Below are positions 13,510-64,000 of a stretch of 64,000 nucleotides of DNA, piece after piece (within the stretch, counting starts at the first letter, position 1; every line of letters starts with the position of its first letter). The notes below the pieces were generated by a model. The model made no database searches. It was not told where the DNA came from and worked only from the letters and a program-made list of their open reading frames with translations. Source of the stretch: Trogon surrucura (lineage: Eukaryota > Chordata > Aves > Trogoniformes > Trogonidae); NCBI GenBank assembly GCA_020746105.1, contig CM036617.1:177534412-177598411 (forward strand), in the 5' to 3' direction. Both the position numbers and the translations under genes were made by a program.

Positions 13510-16029
13510 TTCATGTCAATATATTGAACCAGGAGAAAAAGAGAGCATTCAGGCAAATAGGTCTACTCCAGTATCAGTATTTTAGTCTTTGAATACTGTT
13601 TGGTTTGATTTCTTCTTAAATCATTTTGTAAGGGATAGGGTTTTTCTCCCCACGACATCTCATTTTTCTAGGATTGTTTGGAGTTTTTTTTTCCAGGGTA
13701 TTTTTTTGGCAGGTTGTCTTGAGATTTTTCTTTGAGTTGAAATAAATTAATACTATTAAAGATGAATACTAAATGTTTAGTATGGCAATTTAAGTTAAGA
13801 GGTAACTTTTCATGTGGGAATTTAAAGTGTTCCTGAAAATAGATTTGCGTGCAGCTAAAAACAAAACCGGTTATTTCTTTGTATATAGATTTGCATGTAA
13901 TACTGGGTAGTCTGGTATAGTTGGGTTTGTTTTTTTTCAGCAGACATTAGACTGGGTTGTTTTGTCCGTATAACGCCTGTCAGAGTGAGTCTTGATCCAT
14001 TAGTGGGAATGGTAGCATCTCTGGTTATAGTAAATAGCATGTTATGGCTAGCTCTCCTCTTCCCCTTACTTATCTCAGCAGGAGGTCAGAGGACAAGAAT
14101 AATTTTATCTTTACTTGAAACACACTACAACCGCTTAAATATATGTATTACATTGCACTCCCAATTAAGAACTATGATTAAGCATTCATTAGGATCTAAG
14201 TAGTGGGAGGTCCCTGTGAAATCAGTTTTATAACATGTAGCTTACATCAGTCTCACCAGTGATAGTTTTTAGTGTTTTTCATGAACTGTGCCTTTAATTA
14301 GATTTATGGATTTGACTATAAATTACCAACTAGCAAAGCTTAAGGGCATGTAGTTAATTTAGTAGTTCAGCGTAACAGAGAAAACAAGACCGAATTGTAG
14401 TTTAGCAATTACATGGTGCTTTTACTGAATATTAAAGCTAAACAATTATCGATTTCATGTAGCTTCTGGTTTTATGCACCTCTTGGAGCTGAAATAAAAT
14501 CACAGTGAGCTTCCATTAAGATATACTCATGCATATGGCAAGGTGTTTACATGAAGTGGAATTAATAGCTGGAGAAGGTTGAGTTCTGGAATGATTTGTC
14601 TATTTTTGTCAATGTTTGACAGCTCTGCAGCATTCCCATCCAGTAACTATGGGCAAAGGGTGCTGGGTTTCAGCAGTGTCTGCGTGCCTTCCCCATGAGG
14701 CGTGAACGGACACGAAGCGTTGCAGCAGCCTCAAGTCGTGTTTTCTCCTGAGGAGGAAGTGTCTTGCCCACCTGCACTTGCAGGTGTCTAACAGGATTCT
14801 CATTTTCCACACTTAGAAGTGAAACATTTCCAAGAAATTCCTCCAGAGAAAAGCTTGTTGCCTTGCAGTGGGGGAAAGAGTTTGAGATTGAAATTTATGC
14901 CAAGATTGACTCATATTCTGGGGTGAGAGAAATGCACACAATAAACTTCAAACAGCTGGAACTCGCAGAAGCAATGAGATGCTCTTGAAATTATTTGTTA
15001 ATTGAGTTCTTCGATATGACAGCTACCCGTTTAACAGTTTGGTATGGACCAGCTCTCTGGGATTTTAAATACTAGGCCATTCTTAACTGAAAATAACACA
15101 CACATGCATCGTAAACACAATATTTACAAAAAAAAGTTAATCGACACTGATGTAGCAAAAAGGTAGTATTACTAGTTTGTCAAGAATATTCAATCCTAAA
15201 ACTACATTTTGTCAGTACGCAGAGACAGCCGGTATTACCCCAGCTCACTGGAAAATAAAAGCTGTGGCTTGTGGGTTGGCTAAATGAACACTGGAAAGAT
15301 TATACTTCATTTCATAATGGAACAACATTTCTTGTCTCTAATACAAGACTAGTGCCTGAAGTTTTGTTACAACATTAAAATTGTCCTGGTTATTGCCATA
15401 AATGCAAACACCACCAGCAGCCTTTCCATCCTGTATGTACTATATTGAAAAGAGTATTCAGCAAATGTGAAATCCATGCTTTAATAGTGATTCCTTAAAT
15501 AGTAAATAAGTGTAGTAATCACTAATATTTCATGACCTAATTTGTTGGTCATTCTTATTACCCTTTCTCCTGGAAGTGTTCCTAAATATTCAGTGAGTCT
15601 TAGGACGTTGTCATTACTAATATTAGACTCTTAAGATGTTATGCTTTGTACGAAAACATTGAATTCGTGGCCTACAAACAAATTTAATGTGAAAAAAAGA
15701 TTCCTCCTTTGTTCTAGTGCCTGTAACTGCCAGGTTACCTCAAACCTGTAGCTTGGAAGTTAGATGAGATCTCATCTTGTACGTCTTTAACTGCCACTTC
15801 ACTTGTTTGTGCTGCGTTGGTAATTAATGTGCAGCATAAATATGTGACTTACCAAAACTGGAAAGTGTTGCTGAAGCTTGCTTTGGATCTTTTGATCAAA
15901 TTTCTTTTTATAACTTCATTGGAAAAAAAAAAAGAAAGAAAAAGAAAATAAGAATTGCAATATGTAAGCTTGTCCCTTATTTTCACAAGGAGAGTGAAAA
16001 TGAACAGAAGATACTTGTAAACAGTATGA

Positions 16030-16316
16030 CTAGTGAACTGTAATGTCCTCTGTCCTTACAAAACCTTTGCTCATGAGGGCAAAAATCACTTTGGACTGAG
16101 ATCGATGGTCAAACTGGGGATTATCTGGTGGTGCTGAGCTTACTGGAGGGCCAGCGAGAGGACCCAGGTAGAGGTGGCAATTGTTGAGTTCCCCCTGTGA
16201 ACTGCTCTGTGGCAGTGTCATTTCAGAGGATTCATCCTTTAACCGCTTTTTCATGACAAATAGTGAATTTAATTCTTTTTCAGCCTTTATTCCTGCCTCA
16301 ATTTCAGTTGGAGTTG
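16030..16316 (-). other. Minus-strand coding-like segment with splice acceptor, unidentified
   Basis: On the minus strand a frame without stops reads ATPTEIEAGIKAEKELNSLF, VMKKRLKDESSEMTLPQSSS, QGELNNCHLYLGPLAGPPVS, SAPPDNPQFDHRSQSKVIFA and LMSKGFVRTEDITVH, then stop at 16030. The composition is protein-like: charged helical, then Ser/Pro-rich. Directly upstream on that strand is a good acceptor, ggctgtcctccctccctcag, placing the exon start at 16316. A possible donor (GGTTTT before gtaagg) would end an internal exon at 16060, in phase; otherwise it is a terminal exon ending at the stop. I do not recognise the protein. It may be an exon of an antisense gene, a displaced exon copy, or chance. 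No clear polyadenylation signal is seen within a few hundred bases. Confidence 0.3.
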
Positions 16317-19300
16317 CTGAGGGAGGGAGGACAGCCAAGTAAACAGGTTGAATAATATTATTTCCTCAGGAAGTCTGTACAAATGAGAAAGTAGGCTAAA
16401 ATGTGTTGTAAATTTGCAAGTGAGAGTGGTAGAAGTGGTTGTAAATTTAGCAATGCCTTCTTTGAGAAGTGTCAGTTTGAAAGAAGAAGCTTTAACACAG
16501 GGTTTGCAATTGGTAAAATTTCACAGCAAAACAAGAGTTTATTTCTCTGGTAGTGGAATTAGGATGTGAAGATGAATTTCAGAACCAGGCTTCTTCTCTG
16601 AATACAAAAACCATTTCAATATGATCAAGGCAATAATTCTGCTTTAATCAGATAAGGACAATAGTGTAGTGCTGTCCTTTTTTTTTTATTTAATTTTAAA
16701 TTCTAATTGCTTTTCTGATCCACTTTAGATCCAGTTCAGCAAAGTATGTAGGCACAGCTATAAGGGTGTGGTGTGTGACGGCAGAGGGAACAAGCAATCC
16801 AGGGTGAAGAGAACAGGATCCACTTTTAATCAGCTCTGCTGCTTAGGTGTGGATGCCCTCCCTTAATTTGATTCTCGGGTGTGTTAACAGAGATGTTAAT
16901 GTCCTGCTTAGTTCCATTGGACTCACTGGACTTGGTTCACTAGGTAAATCAAAGGAAGGGATAAACTATTCTCTAGGCCATGGTGTGAGGTCTTTCTCCT
17001 GTTTCCAGCATTCCCACAGGAATTCCAAATGGTTGTTTGGCTTGTTTTATCCCTTTAAGTCTAATATACTAAGTCTAATGTTACATGTTCATATTTTTGA
17101 CTCCTCTTCTTACTAAGAGTAAATAAGGAAAAATTAAGTGTAATGACGGGTTGAATATAGAATGATTATTTTTTGGTATTGGGGCAAAATATCTTAATTT
17201 GTGGAATAGATCGAGGTACTAATCAGATAACAGTAAAATGTAGGTTTTAATCTCTCTCTAGAAAATACAGGTAAAAGTTAAACATCTAAACCTCATTAGA
17301 TCTCATCATTGATGAAGACCAGTGAAAATTGTAGTCCAATGTAAGGTGCGTACTGTATAGCTTTGCTGCGTGTATATGGGACGGTAGTCTAACTGATTGC
17401 CTCTTTCCCTATAAGATTTTTGGTGTATTTTTTTCTCTAAATATAGACTTGTTTTTCCTGTCCTTTGGGGAGGAATACTGTCTGCCGAATTCTTTGAGTG
17501 GTAACTCACTGAGGGACCAAGCACTCTAGGTATCTCCTTCAAAGCTGTCTGTTTTGAAGGTTGCTGACTAGCTGAGGTCTGCCCTTCACCTGTGTGTGTA
17601 ACACCTGACAGCAACGAGAGCCGGCGAGATCACGCGTTGCTCACGCTGGCGTGCGAAGTCATGGTGAATACAGTTAAAATCCGGCATGTTCAGCAGGCGT
17701 CTGGTTATTATCTCCTCCAAGCCGTCAGAAAGTATTTCTGGGGAAGGTTTAAAATGTCATTTCACTTAACCATAGCCACGTTGTTCCCCGGACAAGTTGG
17801 ACAGACCTAGGGTTGGCATGTGTGGGAACTGGACGCTGTTGATCTTTGCTCGTCTTTGCAGTCGAGGTTTCAGGTTGTTGCACAGGTAGAAAGTGGTTTC
17901 TTTCCTGAAACTTTAATATACATCCTTTGAGATTTCATCTCGGTTCTTATCAGAAAAGGTAACCAGACTTCATATTATCAACCTTGTTTTGTTTTGCTTC
18001 CTTTATGACTAATTAGCCTAGTTTCTAAATTAGTTCCCAGAGGAAACGAGGTTTATAGGATTGCCCTGTTGTTCTGTTTGGGGCCCATTGGCTAACTCCC
18101 GTCAAAATTGGTGGGGGGGGCGAGTGCTTCACGCAGAAATGATGCCTTTCTACCAGGCTGTGGAGGATGGGAATGAGATTGAGAGACAGAACCAGGACAT
18201 GGAATGAAGGGGATCGAGTAGGAGCTCCCGTGTTCTTCTGCTTGCCCCAGGAGCTGGCTGAGGTGTGTGTGTGCTCTGCAGAGGTGGTGGTTGGCAAGTG
18301 CTTGGAAGGAGCTTTAGGATGGCCTGTTTCACAAAGTTGTAACTGAGGCTCTAGGTGGGAACTAAGGATGGTAAAGGGAAAGACTGGTGAGATGAACGCC
18401 AAGAACCGAGATTAGTCCTAGGAGGATTGTCGCAGGCTGGGAAGGGGAAGGCCTGTGGCTCTCTCCTCTGTGCAGAGGCTGGGACAGAAATTGTCATTTT
18501 AATTAATGTTTTTTGAGTCACTTAACATCAGTAGAACTCTTCTTATTTAGATATTGCACGTATGCTGCTTTTTCCTTTGTAGTAACTTTCAGGCTGTGGT
18601 CTAGAAGGGCAGACTTCTTGGAAGCTGTTGCTTTAAGTTTATCATGCTGTTCTGACAAGCTTTCCTTTTGGGGTTGAGATGTCAGCCGTTAACAACAGAG
18701 GCACTTCTGGCACTTGATAAATATTGCTTTTAGAAGTGACTGTGAAGAAAGTGCAATGACAAGTGGAGTAGAAATGAGAAAAACATTGAGATAAAATTTC
18801 CTTTATACCATTTGTTTCCTGGCTTTCTGACTTAGGGTACCTGCTGACAGAGGTGTCTTTTGTACGGCAAGTGCTGAGAGCGATGGGGTCCATCAAACAC
18901 CTGCACGGGTGCTGTGAAGGGTAAAAAGGGGACAGGGAGAAATCGCATGTGTTACATACGTGTTCTTCAGCAGTGAGAGCTATTGCATTTGCTTTTCTTC
19001 ACCTTAAGATAGCTAATAACCTTTTTGGAGGCCACAGTGGGTTTTCTATAAAATATTCCAGGCACAGGGCTCATTTTGAAACTAATCATTGCTTAAGGAA
19101 GCTCAAAGGTCGTATATTTTAAATTCTACAACTGTCATCCATTTCATCAACTTCAGCTTCTGTGGCTCCTGTTGTTCCATCATAAAATTGTTAGAACAGT
19201 GGTTCAGATTGTATAATCAGTTATAAGGAACATTATTAAAACCTCACAAATGTGATCCCTAGTAAGGCCAGTACTCACCCATTTACATAGGCAAGTAAAT

Positions 19301-21738
19301 TCTTTTATTATCTTAATAGTTGCTCTTCTATCATCCTAATAAATATAAACTCACAGATTGCACATTCACGACAAGTAAAGATAAACAATCTCTGATAAAA
19401 CACGAGAAGTGTATTTGAGCTCTCCTGCTTCTTGCCATGTATGGCACAATGAACTGCCCAAATTTGGTCAAATATTTTTAGCCACTTAGTCATATGTCTT
19501 TTAATGTGCTGCATATGTAAGCTTTTGATTCACTTAGCAACAGTATTTTTATGAGTACGTCTTGCCAGTTTTTCTTATGTATACTTCAAAAGTGGGCAAG
19601 GATCGTTCTGTGTTGAGTTGTGTCACAACCAGATGGTCTGACTTTTTTTTTTTTTAACTTTAATAGTGCCAATCAATTTTAAGACTTTTTTTTTTCACAG
19701 ATTATGAATTTTAGAGGATTTTAAGGTATACTGGTGTGGAACATATTGAAATGTAATCTTCAAATATCTATATTTTAAAATGCTTAGGCAATTTCAAAGT
19801 TTTCTGATATGCATTCATTTTCCTTAGAATAAACCAGTGAATATTATGACATACACAGGATATCATTGGTCAAGCAAGTCGGATGTCTAGAAAGACTGGA
19901 TATATGGCATGTGTGAAATATGGCTAGGTTAATGTTTCTGTTAAATGTAGACATCTGTGTTTCTTGAATTTGTTTTCATCCTGAACTGAGTTATATCTTG
20001 CATTTAGTTCCTTTTTGTGTAAGTAACAAAATGCCTTGCAAAGAGAGGTGATTCTTTTCTTTCAGAGGTTGTTACTAGTGTATAGGTGACTAGAAGAGAT
20101 TGAAGTCAATATGCTTGAGCTTTTGGTAGTTTTTTATTGCTCATAAATTATTTTAGTAAAAAAATTGCTTATTTTAGAGTTGAATATAGGTAAAAAGATA
20201 AAAAGTCCTTTAGGAAGGCAGTTTTCAAAAAGAGCTGAAAAGGCAGAAAGGTTTGTAAATGTTTTCACTCTATAATGTGTTTTTAGTTTTAGTTGAAAAA
20301 CAAACAGTGCGAGCTGTGCGCTGCTGTCTAGTTGCAGTCTAGCTGCAAGTTTATGGATGAACAAATCCAGACAGGGCTGGTTGTTAAAACAGTTCTGTGT
20401 TACATTCTAAACAAAGCCTTAAGTTCATACCTAACTAAAGCAAATGGGGTCAAATAGAGATAATTTGTTGCTGGTTTTGTTTGCCTTGTTAAGCGAGGCA
20501 GCAACACATCTCCCTCACAGCGTAGCTGTTGCCTCAGCATTACAGAATGGAGGAAAAAGCTTTGAGATTTATCTCGAGAGGCACAGTTACTTAAATAAGG
20601 AATTCTGAGGGGTTTTTCCGTAATAAGGCAGTATATAATTTTCAGTCTTTATTGCTGTGGAAGTATTCCGAAAAGTGAAATTTATACCTTAATTGTATTT
20701 ATACCTTAATTAGAGGCATGATACTCTAGAAGGATTTGGGAGCCCAGAAGTAAAAATTCTCATTTCAGCCTTCTGGTTATGTGATATTGTTGATTTATTA
20801 AGCTAAAAAATTAATACTGATCTTGTGGAGTCTGGCTGTTTTGAGTCCTGGCTGTCCTGAAATGCAGAGGGACTTTTCTCTCTGTTGCTCTGCCCTTTTA
20901 AGGGCAGAAGTATGGAAGTTGGCAAGAAAACTCGCTGAGCGCCCTGTGAGAAAAATACTCAAACGCAGAGAAGAAAGGCAAAATAGGAGCCGGTCAAGAT
21001 GGAGAGCTGGAGGGCGGCAGTAGTTCTGCGTCTGGGCAATGCTGTTTGCTTGGTAATGGAGATGTACACAAACGATACTGCTTTTGCAGCGTGCCAGATC
21101 CATACTGAAGTCAGTTTATAACCAGCAGCGATTAACAGACTGTTAAAAGCTGTCAGCTCTATAAAAGGTGCTGCAGTAGAAAACGGCAGGGAGGTGTTGA
21201 AATGCACTGTAGCATCCCCTCCCGTACTCCTTATTCTCAACTACGTCACAGATAAGACATGTTATGGTATTGTTTTTCAAGCTGCTCCCCATCTCTTGGT
21301 CACAACAACTCTACTTCATGATGTAGCTGTTTATTCACTCGTAATGTCCACTGAAGTGACTGATGTGGGCCTGGGATGGAGTGAGGGCAAAGCGGGGCTT
21401 CCGAAAGGGAACCACGCATACCGGAGACCAGGGTTGCAGCGAAGGTCGTAAATGGCTTCTCAGAAAAGCAGAACAAGTTTACCTGATGGAATCATATTTG
21501 TTGATTTTGTTAAACTCAGTTCGAGTTCACTTACTTAAGGATTTTTTACCAGTCTGTAACACTTGCTGCTTTTCTCTCAAATTCTTCCCGTCTCACTGTC
21601 AAACCCCAACAAATAAATGCTACTCCCTCATCTGACCTGAAAATACTTACCTTTTTCCTCTAGGTATTGGTTAAGATGCACTATATTGTAGAACAGCTTT
21701 AATATGAACTTATTTCTTAAATCTTTCTTTCTTTATAG

Positions 21739-63139
<41,401 letters not shown>

Positions 63140-64000
63140 GTGACTCTGAAGTTGTACTTTCTGTTAAACATAAAATTACTTGATTTTAGAGTGGCTGACC
63201 AACTCACAAATTTTAAGGCAATGCTGACTTACAGCATTGTCCTGCTCTATAGGTTATGCTAATTCGCAGGTTAATCCAATTCCTGAAAGTTTTTGATCTA
63301 GTAAATCATAACGACCCTTTCTAGAATCCAAATTATTATATGACAAGAGCAGAACTGGGCAATGAGTGTTGTCTTGTTGGAGGAGAAAATAAGTAAAATA
63401 TGAAATATGAAGTCATAAACTTCAGGCTACTGAAGTGTGCTAAAAACATTTTACACCTTTGTCTGGAAGCATGGAGTGCTGTTACTGGGCTCTGCTGTTA
63501 ATTTTGCTAATAACAATAATAAAATGTGGTGTTTCCTTACAGTCTCTGCTTAAAAAACATACTGTGCAGCAGCACAAAAATCTTAGTTAAGTTACAAAAG
63601 CAGTTCCTGTTTACGTGTTGACCTTTCGTCTTCTTTTGGAAATTTTTGCTTTCTTTGCTGGTATTTCTTCTGTAGCTTTCAGTATAAAAGAGACAAAAAG
63701 CTTAGGTGCATAGGCTTGCTACCCATCAGGATTTAGGATACTTTCATGGCATGTTTAAATTGTTGGAACCTTCCCATTTTTCACGTCTTTATTAAAGGTT
63801 CTAGTCTGACCTTTTCTTCAGTTAATACAGAATTTATAGTACAAAACTTAGAGGTCTCCCTAATGTCTTGTTACTGTTGGATCATACCTAGAGAGGTGAA
63901 TGTTGGGTGACCTGAACTGAAAATCTGAGAGTATTTACTCAAACTTAGCTGTTACAATCATTGACTAAATCTCCTTAAATCTGAAGAGGAGCTTCTCTGT
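63140..64000 (+). other. PPP1R12A: PPP1R12A intron 11 (5' part)
   Basis: These 861 nt follow the exon 11 donor. The family's next exon is not present and no repeat is recognised. Confidence 0.88.

Larger units (their letters stand above)
1..21738 (+). other. PPP1R12A: PPP1R12A intron 1 (3' part)
   Basis: This is over 21.7 kb of AT-rich intronic sequence with no exon 1 or promoter visible. It contains a (TG)7 run at 243-257, TTTA repeats at 6998-7025, a small CpG-rich patch near 10090-10230, one CR1 tail at 10681-10790, inverted repeats at 11650-11693 and 12841-12875, a short tandem duplication at 13472-13509, and a coding-like minus-strand segment at 16030-16316. I recognise nothing else in it. 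Open frames of 60-100 codons here look random except the last. Confidence 0.85.

Noticed and set aside
20823-21240. Search for PPP1R12A exon 1 or an alternative first exon just upstream of exon 2
   Set aside because: No frame gives the family N-terminus (KVKF motif, FLAACSSGD) and no CpG island is present. Exon 1 must lie upstream of the window.

Overview
The window is bird nuclear DNA. It is an intron-rich stretch of one vertebrate gene, about 2% coding, and its recognisable repeats are almost all CR1 LINE fragments. Several of these end in the bird/reptile CR1 3' tail repeat (ATTCTRTG)n. The gene is PPP1R12A (MYPT1, also called M130 or MBS), the myosin-targeting subunit of myosin light-chain phosphatase, and it is read on the + strand. 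Ten constitutive coding exons lie in perfect phase with canonical GT-AG junctions. They cover human-equivalent residues of about 80 to 517: the second half of ankyrin repeat 2 through repeat 6, the helical linker, the acidic cluster, the Ser/Thr/Ala-rich spacer, and the NUAK1/14-3-3 and CDK1/Plk1 phosphosite region. Exon 1 (N-terminus with the KVKF PP1-docking motif) is upstream of the window. The C-terminal half (ROCK sites and leucine zipper) is downstream.

Layout: 1-21738 is the end of intron 1. Exon 2 is at 21739-21869, then an 18-kb intron 2, exon 3 at 40004-40122, exon 4 at 48991-49150 and exon 5 at 51553-51697. A tight cluster follows: exon 6 (54833-54907), exon 7 (55340-55425) and exon 8 (55555-55712). 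Then come exon 9 (58583-58710), exon 10 (62047-62262), exon 11 (63045-63139) and the start of intron 11. Ten CR1 pieces sit in the introns, six of them antisense to the gene. Simple repeats and a possible hAT-type relic make up the rest of what can be named.

The most interesting observation is an extra exon-like segment in intron 9 (61567-61683): 117 nt, open, phase 0-0, with good splice sites. It encodes 39 residues whose core (PASWRQGLRKTG) copies the core of exon 10 (PASWRLGLRKTG). The two cores differ by six synonymous codon changes and one replacement, which points to selection on protein sequence. The copy replaces the regulatory serine that follows RKTG with isoleucine. Other points of note are a minus-strand coding-like exon with a splice acceptor inside intron 1 (16030-16316), a duplicated splice acceptor at exon 8 that would give a poison product, and inverted CR1 copies flanking exon 5.

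No tRNA, rRNA, CRISPR, operon or prokaryotic feature is supported. Most long introns show no further recognisable content by eye. Human residue numbers are from memory of the family and should be read as approximate.
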